Positions 1 to 6,564 of a stretch of 9,679 bases of DNA are shown one piece after another. How positions within the stretch are numbered: position 1 is the stretch's first letter; each line of letters starts with the position of its first letter. Source of the stretch: Lachnospiraceae bacterium (GTDB lineage Bacteria; Bacillota; Clostridia; Lachnospirales; Lachnospiraceae). The stretch covers positions 29,959-39,637 of the forward strand of contig JAAVAA010000059.1 in the NCBI GenBank assembly GCA_014804285.1, in the 5' to 3' direction. The notes beneath the pieces are model-generated. The model saw only the letters and a program-made list of their open reading frames with translations, was not told the origin of the DNA and did not search any database. The translations under genes were made by a program, and so were the position numbers.

Positions 1-66
1 ATATACTTTTTCCCATTCTTCTTCGGTGACAGATTTGGACACGTTCAGATGAATAAATATTCCCAT
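1..66 (-). CDS. 5' end of an unidentified gene, cut by the window edge
   Basis: The first 22 codons are visible and begin MGIFIHLNVSKSVTEEEWEK; the gene continues out of the window. The ATG at 66-64 lies only 5 nt after the stop of the upstream 96-residue gene. An AGGGGG ribosome binding site is formed by that gene's last codons and its stop, so the two genes are almost certainly co-transcribed and probably translationally coupled. No domain can be assigned from so short a piece. I do not recognise its function. Confidence 0.7.
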   Translation of the reverse strand, partial: MGIFIHLNVSKSVTEEEWEKVY

Positions 67-71
67 ATTTT

Positions 72-362
72 TTACCCCCTTGCCTCTTCATACATCTCTT
101 TATAAAACATAACATAATCCGTTATGACTTCCGGATATTGATAATAAAACTTTCTGCAAACCCGCTTAAACAAATCCAGCATTTCATCACTCATGCACAC
201 AGACACCAGTCCATCTAAAACATTTTCAAGCTCTTTTTCCTCTACTGCTCTTCCAGAACAAATTTCATCCACAATAGGCTTATATACTGAAAATGCCTGT
301 CTATTTAAACTTTTCATGCTTTCCACTATAGTATTTATCATTTCTTCCATACTTTCTTTCAC
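72..362 (-). CDS. Hypothetical 96-residue protein
   Basis: This is a small soluble protein rich in acidic and helix-forming residues, with no signal peptide or membrane segment. The C-terminal half has an aromatic stretch (KFYYQYPEVITDYVMFYKEMY, about residues 71-91). Translation most likely starts at the GTG at 362, because AGGAGG (375-370) lies 7 nt upstream; an internal ATG at codon 5 lacks a well-placed site. It precedes the partial gene at 66-1 by 5 nt and follows the XRE regulator gene by about 100 nt, which include a 19-bp palindrome. I do not recognise the family. Its context beside a regulator and a toxin-antitoxin remnant suggests an accessory chromosomal island, but no function can be given. 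Confidence 0.65.
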   Translation of the reverse strand: MKESMEEMINTIVESMKSLNRQAFSVYKPIVDEICSGRAVEEKELENVLDGLVSVCMSDEMLDLFKRVCRKFYYQYPEVITDYVMFYKEMYEEARG

Positions 363-441
363 AAAAAATCCTCCTACTATTTACAGACAATGAAAAACAT
401 CTGCATATAATAAGAGGATAATCTAAAATACTCTTTTTGTC

Positions 442-460
442 ATTGGACGGATAGTCCAAT
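442..460. repeat. 19-bp palindrome after the XRE gene
   Basis: ATTGGAC and GTCCAAT are perfect 7-bp arms around a 5-base loop, four bases past the stop of the XRE regulator gene. No T-run follows on the minus strand, so it is a poor intrinsic terminator. It could be an operator for the adjacent regulator or an RNA stabilising hairpin. The choice is inference. Confidence 0.5.
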
Positions 461-464
461 CACT

Positions 465-779
465 TTATGAAGCTTCACTGAAACGTTTTATATATGATAT
501 TAATCTTCCGGCTCGGACAATCTCCATTGTTTTAACAATGCTATCTTCCATATACTGCCCCTGTAAAACCAGAAGATCTTCCATATGAACATTCAACAAT
601 TTACTTAATGCACATAAATGTTCTACTGATGGCAAAATCTTTCCCTTAAACCACCTATATATTGATTGCGGACATGACAAATGAAGGTATTCTTGAATAT
701 CTCTTACATCATACCCGGCTGCTTTTAACGTCTTTTTCAGTTTTATACCGGTTTTAACCTGATCGATTGGCTGAAACAC
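465..779 (-). CDS. XRE-family helix-turn-helix DNA-binding protein
   Basis: A 104-residue protein consisting of one HTH domain plus a short tail. The HTH covers roughly residues 22-62: DVRDIQEYLHL forms the first helices, CPQSIYRWFKGK (36-47) is the likely recognition helix, and LPSVEHLCALSKLLNV is the conserved closing segment of XRE/Cro-type domains ending in the usual MEDLL. The start is a GTG at 779, chosen because GGAGGTG (793-787) is well placed; no ATG fits. It probably acts as a small transcriptional regulator in the cytoplasm. It lies directly downstream of the truncated HEPN stump, and the junction of the HEPN deletion is immediately upstream of its ribosome binding site. Its current expression probably comes from the MNT promoter at 1239-1211. 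Target genes are unknown. Confidence 0.8.
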   Translation of the reverse strand: MFQPIDQVKTGIKLKKTLKAAGYDVRDIQEYLHLSCPQSIYRWFKGKILPSVEHLCALSKLLNVHMEDLLVLQGQYMEDSIVKTMEIVRAGRLISYIKRFSEAS

Positions 780-801
780 TCAAACTCACCTCCAATATTT
801 A

Positions 802-861
802 TCACTTATCCGCTAAGTCCATATCTGCCATATCAAGCCACTGTTTCGTTTCCTGATTCAT
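802..861 (-). pseudogene. HEPN-domain toxin, 19-residue N-terminal stump
   Basis: A short frame starting at the ATG 861-859 reads MNQETKQWLDMADMDLADK and then stops. The pattern with a WLDMA segment followed by DL is typical of the first helix of HEPN proteins paired with MNT nucleotidyltransferases. It has a good AGGAG site and overlaps the end of the nucleotidyltransferase gene by about 29 nt, the arrangement expected of an MNT/HEPN pair. A HEPN protein normally runs to about 110-140 residues and carries a conserved RxxxxH catalytic motif; here everything after the first helix is missing and the sequence passes straight into the leader of the XRE gene. I infer a deletion that removed the toxin body. 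The family call rests on a short match and on context. Confidence 0.6.
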
Positions 862-1165
862 ATAACAGCACTCCTTTTTCAAACACTTCATTTTCTACAG
901 ACATCATGTTCTTTCTTTCATTGAATCGGCTACTGGTTCCTACGATTATATCTACGGGTCTTTGTTTTGTTGTCTGAATTGCTTTATACGCACTCGCAGT
1001 CATTTCCACTAAATCAGTAACCTTATCATCTACTACAATATAAAAATCAAAATCGCTATTCTCCGAATTTGTTCCGTTCGCAAAAGAACCAAACAAATAT
1101 ATCCTTATGGGTGATAACTGTTTTACAAATTGATTTTTCAACTCTTCAATTTCATTTATAGGCAT
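833..1165 (-). CDS. MNT-type nucleotidyltransferase (antitoxin-like)
   Basis: A 110-residue minimal nucleotidyltransferase of the polymerase-beta fold. The signature GSFANGTNSENSDFD (residues 26-40) supplies the GS motif and the two metal-binding aspartates D38 and D40; VDII places the third acidic residue at D72. Length and motifs match stand-alone MNT proteins. In characterised MNT/HEPN pairs the MNT protein is the antitoxin and inactivates the HEPN RNase by AMPylation. The ATG at 1165 has AAGGAG about 10 nt upstream, and a consensus promoter lies at 1239-1211. Its partner is truncated (802-861), so the protein looks orphaned, although its catalytic residues are intact. It could also be a relic under no selection. 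Confidence 0.85.
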   Translation of the reverse strand: MPINEIEELKNQFVKQLSPIRIYLFGSFANGTNSENSDFDFYIVVDDKVTDLVEMTASAYKAIQTTKQRPVDIIVGTSSRFNERKNMMSVENEVFEKGVLLYESGNETVA

Positions 1166-1210
1166 GGCAAAGATCTCCTTCCCTTTTTCACAGATGTACT
1201 ACTAATTCCA

Positions 1211-1239
1211 ATTATATACAGACACCGATATTTTATCAA
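1211..1239 (-). promoter_or_regulatory. Sigma-A promoter of the MNT/XRE operon
   Basis: On the minus strand TTGATA (1239-1234) and TATAAT (1216-1211) are separated by exactly 17 bases. It lies about 46 nt upstream of the nucleotidyltransferase start and is followed by no other gene start, so it should drive the MNT, HEPN stump and XRE genes. Confidence 0.8.
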
Positions 1240-1312
1240 CAATTTTCACCGTTCCTTTTCCACTACATAATAATAAGTGCACCTCGAAAATGCTCTGCTT
1301 TTCCTCAGTCGA

Positions 1313-1331
1313 GGGCATTCGGCAAATGCCC
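1313..1331. repeat. GGGCATT/AATGCCC hairpin downstream of the old tuf terminator
   Basis: Perfect 7-bp arms (1313-1319 and 1325-1331) flank the loop CGGCA. A second weaker pair, CCTCGA (1282-1287) and TCGAGG (1308-1313), abuts it and shares a base. They lie between the old tuf terminator and the MNT promoter. There is no T-run; the role is unknown. Confidence 0.4.
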
Positions 1332-1340
1332 GCAAAGACG

Positions 1341-1380
1341 CAAAAAGAGCCACTTTCATGCAAGCATGAAGTGACTCTTT
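1341..1380 (-). terminator. Original tuf terminator, now stranded beside the displaced tail
   Basis: On the minus strand a long hairpin starts AAAGAGTCACTT, closes with a TTG loop and ends GTGGCTCTTT, followed by further T residues (TTTTTG). The stem is about 17 bp with one wobble pair and one bulge. It lies about 40 nt past the stop codon of the orphan tuf tail (1422-1424), the right place for a tuf terminator. It no longer serves the intact tuf gene, which is 6.9 kb away. Confidence 0.85.
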
Positions 1381-1421
1381 ATTACGTCTTTTTATGCGCT
1401 TATCTCATTGCTAAACGAAAG

Positions 1422-1476
1422 TTATTCAATGATAGTAGCCACACGACCTGAACCAACTGTTCTACCACCCTCACGG
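1422..1476 (-). pseudogene. tuf: Displaced 3' tail of tuf (last 17 codons and stop)
   Basis: Read on the minus strand, this segment encodes REGGRTVGSGRVATIIE followed by TAA, identical in protein sequence to the C-terminus of the intact EF-Tu at 8315-9502. At DNA level three third-codon positions differ (1425/8318, 1446/8339, 1458/8351), all synonymous. Similarity stops sharply at 1476, where the intact gene continues with an ATC codon and this copy with unrelated sequence. It still adjoins a strong terminator. The best explanation is that this was the native tuf end before an element inserted. A partial duplication by another route is possible but less economical. Confidence 0.9.
1459..1476. 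repeat. Left attachment-site core (18 bp)
   Basis: GTTCTACCACCCTCACGG is identical to 8352-8369. It is the longest uninterrupted block shared by the two tuf tails and ends exactly where similarity is lost on the chromosome-distal side, so strand exchange most likely happened in it. Confidence 0.75.
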
Positions 1477-1577
1477 TATTTGAATAGCGTTTCTTATGGT
1501 ATTTTCTATGCTTTTTATTGTGGAAAACAGCATAAAATCGTTGTTTTTATATGGTGTATTTTTATTTGCATGATTTC

Positions 1578-1596
1578 TTGGCACCGTTTTGGCACC
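1578..1596. repeat. Paired TTGGCACC motifs, 11-bp period
   Basis: TTGGCACC occurs at 1578-1585 and again at 1589-1596, about 100 bp inside the left attachment core. The spacing of one helical turn and the mirrored pair at the right end suggest recombinase arm-type binding sites. This is inference. Confidence 0.5.
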
Positions 1597-1655
1597 AAGT
1601 CAATTTTCTCTTTAGCTATCTATCTACATACTACTATCATCTTTAAATATAGATA

Positions 1656-2303
1656 TTAATCTTGAGAATCTCTTGTTAATTGTTCTAACTGCTGTTGAAG
1701 AATTAAATTTCTTTCATCCTCAAGCAATGAATCCTGAACTTCCTCAGGCGATATATCAATTTCAACCCCTTCTGAATTCACATCATCTAAAATGAATGGA
1801 ATAGTATTTTCTTTACACCTGACAACAACACAACCATAATCATCTTTATATCCATAATAATAAGAATCGTAAACTACTCCGCTGGTTTCTGTAATAAAAT
1901 TTAACCAACCATGTTTATAAACCATTGCTTCTTCTTTAACAACATTGCCCGTATCATCTGTCATAATGCACAATACATAGTCATCAAAAGAATCATAAAA
2001 TTTATCTTCATCTCCATCCGCAAATTCTATAGCTTTCTTAATAATTTCTTCATCACTTAATTTAGACAGTTCTCCCCATGTTAACCCTAATGAAAAAACA
2101 TATGTCAATTGATTATTTCGACAAAAAAATATCCAAGGAATTTCATCCTTTTTAATAGCTTCCCCTACATAAAAAATTGCAGTACTTTCTTTCCTTAAAT
2201 ATTCGCTTAATGTTCTATTGGAACTACCATTGCCACAGGCAATTAAAGGTAACAACATAATAACCGTCAATATTGCTACTATAATTTTTTTCATTTTCCT
2301 CAT
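1656..2303 (-). CDS. Putative lipoprotein of unknown function
   Basis: The protein begins with a lipoprotein signal peptide: basic MKK, a hydrophobic stretch IIVAILTVIMLLPL, and the lipobox LIAC with Cys23 as the lipidation site, so it is expected to be anchored on the outer face of the membrane. The mature part is acidic, with many aromatic residues (SYYYGYKDDY) and a Gln-rich C-terminus (LILQQQLEQL). No catalytic motif is seen. Translation may start at the second ATG (2294), because the first ATG at 2303 is only about one base from AAAGGAG; the second start also gives the cleaner signal peptide. A consensus promoter lies at 2399-2371. It is the leftmost gene of the element, reading toward the left attachment site. 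I do not recognise the family. Confidence 0.75.
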   Translation of the reverse strand: MRKMKKIIVAILTVIMLLPLIACGNGSSNRTLSEYLRKESTAIFYVGEAIKKDEIPWIFFCRNNQLTYVFSLGLTWGELSKLSDEEIIKKAIEFADGDEDKFYDSFDDYVLCIMTDDTGNVVKEEAMVYKHGWLNFITETSGVVYDSYYYGYKDDYGCVVVRCKENTIPFILDDVNSEGVEIDISPEEVQDSLLEDERNLILQQQLEQLTRDSQD

Positions 2304-2370
2304 TCTCCTTTAAAAAAGTGCATCTAAGCCAAATACTTTCGCAACAAATTTATATGTACAAACAAAGTCT

Positions 2371-2399
2371 ATTATAAGAATGACATTTTTTCTATACAA
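2371..2399 (-). promoter_or_regulatory. Sigma-A promoter of the lipoprotein gene
   Basis: TTGTAT (2399-2394) and a perfect TATAAT (2376-2371) on the minus strand are 17 bases apart, about 70 nt upstream of the lipoprotein start. The gene is thus transcribed independently of the relaxase remnant. Confidence 0.65.
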
Positions 2400-2498
2400 T
2401 TTTCAAATGCATCGGTGACAAAATAATTATATCTTAATTTGTAATTTCCATACTACAAGAAATGACAATATTTTTCAACCATATCATTTAATTTGATT

Positions 2499-2572
2499 AG
2501 CAAAAATCCCACAACCAGTCAAGGGTAAATGAACAGCATACGCTGCCCTTGACTGGTTGTGGGATTTTTGCT
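2499..2572. repeat. 27-bp perfect inverted repeat with nested hairpin
   Basis: Arms 2499-2525 and 2546-2572 are perfectly complementary over 27 bp (arm one begins AGCAAAAATCCCACAACC). The 20-base loop contains a second small stem, CAGC-ATAC-GCTG (2534-2545). It stands between the relaxase remnant and the lipoprotein gene. With A/T-rich outer arms it can serve as a bidirectional terminator, but its length, perfection and inner stem exceed what a terminator needs. Other possibilities are an origin or processing site of the mobile element. Confidence 0.85.
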
Positions 2573-2585
2573 GTATAACACTCAA

Positions 2586-2604
2586 GAGGGCTTAAACAGC
2601 CCTC
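2586..2604 (-). repeat. Hairpin just after the relaxase remnant
   Basis: GAGGGCT (2586-2592) and AGCCCTC (2598-2604) form a perfect 7-bp stem with a 5-base loop, 7 nt past the mobV stop. There is no T-run next to it; with the 27-bp repeat it probably forms a compound transcription stop. Confidence 0.55.
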
Positions 2605-2610
2605 CTATTA

Positions 2611-3729
2611 TTACCTTGCCTCTCTATCATTCCTGCTTCTTTCTACTCTCTGTCGTTCCCTCAATACTTTTTCTCTCTGCCTTTCCGCTCGTACAATTTC
2701 TTCTATCCTATTCTTTCCAAAAAATCTCTGTACACACTCAAAATCTCTTACAGCTTCCTTTAATTCCCGATTCTCCGCATAAACTTCATGAAACCGCTTA
2801 GAAAGATTATCTACTTTTTCCATCGCCCAACCATGAGATTCCTGCAAGCTATTAAATCTTCTGGAAATATCCAAATAAGCCGCATACACAGAGCGCAGAA
2901 TCTTTACAATCTTCCATACTAATGGTTTTGCCTTCTTCTCTCTATATGCCTTTCCGCTTTCCATTGCCCCTGCTTCTGGAAGTACCTGCTCCGGATCATC
3001 TGAAAATTCTGCTGCTAAACGCTCCATGTTCTTTACCATTGGAGCCAATTCCTCCAAGCGCTTTTTATACACATCTGCCTGCTTTCTTGCTGTCTCCGCT
3101 TCCTGCCTTGCCCCATCCATATTCTTTTGTATGAGATGAATTTCATCATCTATTTTCAATAGCTGGCTATGCAAAGTTTCATTTATTTCAATAAAAGTTT
3201 CATTTTCCAATTGTATCTTTGCTTTTTCTGCCTGCAATTCAGCTACTTCCTTTATCCGCTCCTTCTTCTGAAAATCTAAAACAGACAAATGTTTTTCATG
3301 TGTTCCTTTTTTCTCCCACTCAATACCATGTCGTTCCATAACCGCCGCAAGCGATTCCTTTTCAGAAGAAACCCACTGATTCCATTCTGTATCACCTCTC
3401 GTACCTCCCTTAAATCCAAGTTCTGCTAATGCCTGCTTTAGTGATACTCTTGTGTCCAACCCACGTTTACTGCCAGTCGTGAAAGGAACAAAATCAATAT
3501 GTAAATGCGGTGTCGCTTCGTCCATATGTAGATGCGCTGAAAATACTCGCAATGTAGGATTCCGTTGCTGAAACTCTGCCATATACTCATCTAATACTTG
3601 AGCCGCTAACATTCCCTCTTTCTCTTTTGCATTCATATTATCCTTATTCCCTACCTGTAAAATAATCTCATGAAAGGGCTTTTCCTGCTTCCTGTTATCC
3701 AGCACCCTAGGTGCTCCAAATCTTTCTTA
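2611..3729 (-). pseudogene. MobV/Pre-type relaxase, N-terminus missing
   Basis: MobV (Pre/Mob) relaxases nick mobilizable plasmids and elements at oriT. The frame holds the histidine motif HLHMDEATPHLH (about residues 58-69 counted from the GTG at 3705), the signature metal-binding HxDExxPHxH of the family. After it come a long coiled coil (about 130-230, rich in Glu, Lys and Gln) and a basic C-terminal tail (ERQREKVLRERQRVERSRNDREAR region). Coding similarity appears to extend upstream of the GTG through ERFGAPR, then hits a stop codon where transposon-side sequence begins. Roughly the first 80-110 residues, including the conserved N-terminal motif and the start, are absent; no matching piece is seen on the far side of the transposon. 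It is therefore probably inactive. A shortened product from the GTG or an internal Met is possible but lacks a clear ribosome binding site. Confidence 0.85.
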
Positions 3730-3746
3730 TATTAGTCAAACTAAAT

Positions 3747-3870
3747 GAAGGTACTGACTCATATATTCTGATGTATTTTACAGCAGAGTGTTTGAACCAG
3801 TACCTTCTTGTGTTATCATATCAAAGTTACAAAAATAACAGGTATCCCACCGACTAAAGTTTGATACCTG
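3747..3870. repeat. Left transposon end: two nested AGGTAY inverted pairs
   Basis: GAAGGTACTG (3747-3756) pairs with CAGTACCTTC (3798-3807), and CAGGTATC (3839-3846) pairs with GATACCTG (3863-3870); a further CAGTACCTT lies at 3944-3952 inside the first gene. A second motif, TGYTATCATA, occurs at 3811-3820 and 3869-3878 and in inverse form around 3929-3938, overlapping the start codon. The clustering suggests binding sites for the transposase or an autoregulator. Confidence 0.5.
3792..3819 (+). promoter_or_regulatory. Candidate promoter of the transposition operon
   Basis: TTGAAC (3792-3797) and TATCAT (3814-3819) are 16 bases apart, upstream of the first transposon gene by about 110 nt. The inverted-repeat arm 3798-3807 sits between the two boxes, so a protein bound there could repress the operon. 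Confidence 0.4.
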
Positions 3871-3930
3871 CTATCATAACAATCCTCACAGTGCTGCATC
3901 TTTCAATGTAACACCGCAAGCAACACCATT

Positions 3931-4452
3931 ATGATAACAATTACAGTACCTTTTGACAATCCACTCAATCAAAAAACTTATGAAAAAATCATCAACACCT
4001 TACAGTTCCACCAGCTGCAGTGTACCTGCGGTCATTCTGGCTGCTTAACCATCCATGGTTATTACACCCGCTCCCTTAAAAAAGACGATTCTGGGATCTC
4101 TTTATCTATCTGCCGCGTCAGATGCTCTCACTGTGGCAGAACCCATGCTTTACTTCCATCTTTACTTGTTCCTTATTCCCAGGTATCCCTGCAGGATCAG
4201 AGTTCTATCATCTCTGCCTATGAGGCTTCTGGAGATTATGAGGAAATCATGGCCGGGACTCCCTCCATTGATGAAAATCTCATTGCATCCATCATCAAAC
4301 GGTATGTGAAGCACTGGATGCAGAAGATCCGCTCCTTCCGTATCGAATTATCCTTCCCGCCCCGTCTCGTAAAGCAGTGTTTTTCTTTTTTCGGGAACCA
4401 GTTCATGCAGATAAGGCAGACTCCAAATATCCTGTTTCTAACACCCTCATAG
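3931..4452 (+). CDS. Transposon-associated zinc-ribbon protein (DUF6431-like)
   Basis: A 173-residue protein with an N-terminal zinc ribbon: CTCGHSGC (residues 31-38) and CRVRCSHCGRTH (61-72) supply the cysteine knuckles. The motif ALLPSLLVPYSQVSLQDQ follows, then a helical segment with TPSIDENLI (110-118) and RYVKHWMQKI. This layout is what I recall for DUF6431 proteins, found immediately upstream of DDE transposase and ATPase genes in Clostridia. It is likely a DNA-binding accessory subunit of the transposase, but its biochemical role is not established. There is no recognisable Shine-Dalgarno sequence before the ATG at 3931, and a TATCATA-type motif overlaps that ATG. It precedes the transposase gene by 63 nt and looks full length, ending in the usual NILFLTPS-like tail. 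Confidence 0.75.
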   Translation: MITITVPFDNPLNQKTYEKIINTLQFHQLQCTCGHSGCLTIHGYYTRSLKKDDSGISLSICRVRCSHCGRTHALLPSLLVPYSQVSLQDQSSIISAYEASGDYEEIMAGTPSIDENLIASIIKRYVKHWMQKIRSFRIELSFPPRLVKQCFSFFGNQFMQIRQTPNILFLTPS

Positions 4453-4515
4453 CCTTACAGGAAAACTCATCTGCTTCCTCTTATACTTAAGAAAAAACGA
4501 AAGAGAGGACTTTAA

Positions 4516-5760
4516 ATGAAACAGGAATTAGCACAGGATATCGCTTTGATGCGTTATTCCATGATTTCACCGCTGATTGTCGGCCTCCCGGATGAGTACA
4601 AATCCAAGGAAGCTTACTTTCGTGCGGCTTCTGCACGTGGTGCACTCCATCCAAGCGGATCCTTCATCCATCCGGCGCCGACATCCATCAAACGCTGGTA
4701 CCAGCACTACCAAAAGAATGGTTTTGATGGGCTGCTCCCTTCCAGCCGCAGCGATGAAGGTACTTCCCGAAAGATCCATCCAGATCTTGAGGAACAGATC
4801 AGATATCTGAAAACGAACTATCCCCGTATGTCTGCGGCAGCCATCTTCCGTCAGCTATGCGACAACGGTTCTGTCAATCGTAATGAATTATCAGAATCCA
4901 CAGTGAACCGTTTTCTTAACAGCCTTGCCCGAAAAGAAAGGACAACGAACAATCAGGACATGAGACGTTATGAACGTGCCCATGTCAACGAGGTCTGGTG
5001 TGGAGACAGCAGCGTTGGTCCTTACCTGAAAACAGAAGATGGCAGAAAGCATAAAGTTTATGTGATTGCACTTATTGACGATGCCAGCCGCTACATCGTT
5101 GGCATTGATGTCTTTTTCAATGATAACTTTGTAAATCTTATGTCTGTCATGAAATCTGCTGTTGCAAAGTTTGGCGTTCCGAAGTTATTCAACTTTGATA
5201 ATGGCAGTTCCTGCAAAAACAGACAGATGGACCTGCTTGCTGCCCGTATCGGCTCTACGGTCCATTATGACCAGCCGTATACGGAGGCCCAGAAAGCCAA
5301 GGTGGAGCGTTGGTTCCGTACCATGAAAGACCAGTGGATGGCAGGCCTTGATATGCGGGATTTCCATACGCTTGATGAGCTTCGCGGAAGCCTGTACACG
5401 TATGTCAGTCAGTATAACCAGAAAATCCATTCTTCCCTGAATGGAAAGAGTCCACAGGAACGCTACTTTAGCGAGCCAGACTGCTTCCACCGCTTACCCG
5501 AAGATAAGATTGACCTGTTATTCTTACTGGAGTTAGAGCGCCGCGTCTCCATTGACTGTGTGGTTACGATTGACCACATCGAGTATGAGGTCGATTACCG
5601 TTTTGCAAAACAGAGGATCAAACTCCGTTATTCTCCTGATATGGAATCCATTTACGTTGTAGAAGCAGATGGTACGCTTACACCCATCCGTCTTCTTAAT
5701 AAGATCGAAAATGCAGATATCAAACGTGAAAAGCCACGTCTTTATGGAGGTGATGACTAA
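4516..5760 (+). CDS. DDE transposase of the TniA/Mu/retroviral-integrase superfamily
   Basis: A 414-residue transposase that would carry out strand cleavage and joining for the transposon. The N-terminal third has helix-turn-helix-like DNA-binding sequence (TSIKRWYQHYQKNGFDGLLP, residues 56-75). The catalytic rve core carries D164 (in EVWCGDSS), D228 (in FNFDNGSS) and E264 (in KAKVERWFRTMK), giving DD-35-E spacing. The C-terminal part (about 340-414) resembles the beta-barrel domain of Mu-type transposases and has a basic end. The ATG is preceded by AGAGAGG at good distance. The stop overlaps the ATPase start by one base (TAATG), and GGAGGTGA for the next gene lies inside this one, so the two are translationally coupled. 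All three catalytic residues are present, so it may be active. Confidence 0.92.
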   Translation: MKQELAQDIALMRYSMISPLIVGLPDEYKSKEAYFRAASARGALHPSGSFIHPAPTSIKRWYQHYQKNGFDGLLPSSRSDEGTSRKIHPDLEEQIRYLKTNYPRMSAAAIFRQLCDNGSVNRNELSESTVNRFLNSLARKERTTNNQDMRRYERAHVNEVWCGDSSVGPYLKTEDGRKHKVYVIALIDDASRYIVGIDVFFNDNFVNLMSVMKSAVAKFGVPKLFNFDNGSSCKNRQMDLLAARIGSTVHYDQPYTEAQKAKVERWFRTMKDQWMAGLDMRDFHTLDELRGSLYTYVSQYNQKIHSSLNGKSPQERYFSEPDCFHRLPEDKIDLLFLLELERRVSIDCVVTIDHIEYEVDYRFAKQRIKLRYSPDMESIYVVEADGTLTPIRLLNKIENADIKREKPRLYGGDD

Positions 5761-6560
5761 TGGATTATACGATCCGCTATGGTTTGGAATTCAATCCATT
5801 TTTAAAGAACTCCAAAGAAATCTTTGTATCAACGGATGAATCAAAAGAAGTTCTGTTCCGGCTGAACTATCTTGCAAAAACAAAGGGATTTGGCCTGCTC
5901 ACCGGCAGTCCCGGCCGTGGAAAAACAACTGCCATCAGAGCCTGGAGACAGGGATTAAACAACTCACAGTACAAAGTGGTCTATACCTGTTTTTCCACCT
6001 TTAGTCCCAATGATTTCTATCGGAATCTTGCTGTCGAATTGGGGGCACAGGCCCACTATCGGAAACCAGACAACTTCCGTGCAATCCAGGAGGAGCTTAC
6101 CAGACTTTCTGTTGAAAAAAGGAAAACGCCTGTCATCATCATTGATGAGGCGAACTACATCAGTTCCGCTATCCTGAATGATTTCAAGCTTTTATTTAAT
6201 TTTGAGATGGATTCCAGGGATCGTGCTGTGGTTCTGCTGTCCGGGCTTCCATCTTTAAATGCAACACTTCGTCTTAGTGTCCATGAACCATTCCGTCAAA
6301 GGATCATCATGAACTATGAGATCCCTGCATTTACCAAGGAAGAAGGACGATCCTATATCCTTGAAAAGCTAAAGGGCGCTGGCGCTGCCAAAGCAATTTT
6401 TGAAGACGCTGCACTGGAAGCCATCCTAAATGCATCTGATGGAACTCCGCGTGTCATCAACAATCTATGTAACAGTTGTCTTCTGATCGGAGACTCCAGG
6501 AAGAGTGACATGATCACAGCAGAAATCGTCATGCAGGCAATTAACAATAATGAGATTTAG
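5760..6560 (+). CDS. Transposition AAA+ ATPase (TniB/ExeA-like)
   Basis: A 266-residue AAA+ protein that would regulate the DDE transposase and target-site choice, as TniB, MuB and TnsC do in their systems. Walker A is GSPGRGKTT (residues 49-57) and Walker B is VIIIDE (125-130). VVLLSGLP (158-164) fits sensor 1, R179 and R181 (FRQRI) are candidate arginine fingers, and GTPR (228-231) is sensor 2. The N-terminus (YGLEFNPFLK) is the typical start of the ExeA-like ATPase group found with rve transposases. It overlaps the transposase gene by one base and is followed 4 nt later by a strong terminator, so it is the last gene of the operon. It appears complete. Confidence 0.9.
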   Translation: MDYTIRYGLEFNPFLKNSKEIFVSTDESKEVLFRLNYLAKTKGFGLLTGSPGRGKTTAIRAWRQGLNNSQYKVVYTCFSTFSPNDFYRNLAVELGAQAHYRKPDNFRAIQEELTRLSVEKRKTPVIIIDEANYISSAILNDFKLLFNFEMDSRDRAVVLLSGLPSLNATLRLSVHEPFRQRIIMNYEIPAFTKEEGRSYILEKLKGAGAAKAIFEDAALEAILNASDGTPRVINNLCNSCLLIGDSRKSDMITAEIVMQAINNNEI

Positions 6561-6564
6561 CAGC

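Noticed and set aside
1477..1655. Possible integrase remnant at the left end
   Set aside because: I read the minus-strand frames for a tyrosine-recombinase C-terminus and found only short interrupted frames without the conserved HxxR or catalytic Tyr region.
1408..1659. Plus-strand open frame of 83 codons across the left attachment site
   Set aside because: It runs antisense through the tuf tail and into AT-rich attachment-site DNA, and has no ribosome binding site or recognisable protein pattern.
2499..2572. CRISPR-like or tandem repeat
   Set aside because: There are only two inverted arms and no regularly spaced direct repeats; it is a single hairpin.
2922..3134. Plus-strand frame inside the mobV remnant, and a similar one at 2559-2801
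   Set aside because: Both are proline/leucine/serine-rich antisense reflections of the Glu/Lys-rich coiled coil of the relaxase, without start signals.
4055..4309. Extra frames within the transposon genes (also 4567-4779, 4577-4810, 5185-5490, 6353-6547)
   Set aside because: They overlap well-supported zinc-ribbon, transposase or ATPase coding regions and show no family motif or translation signal.
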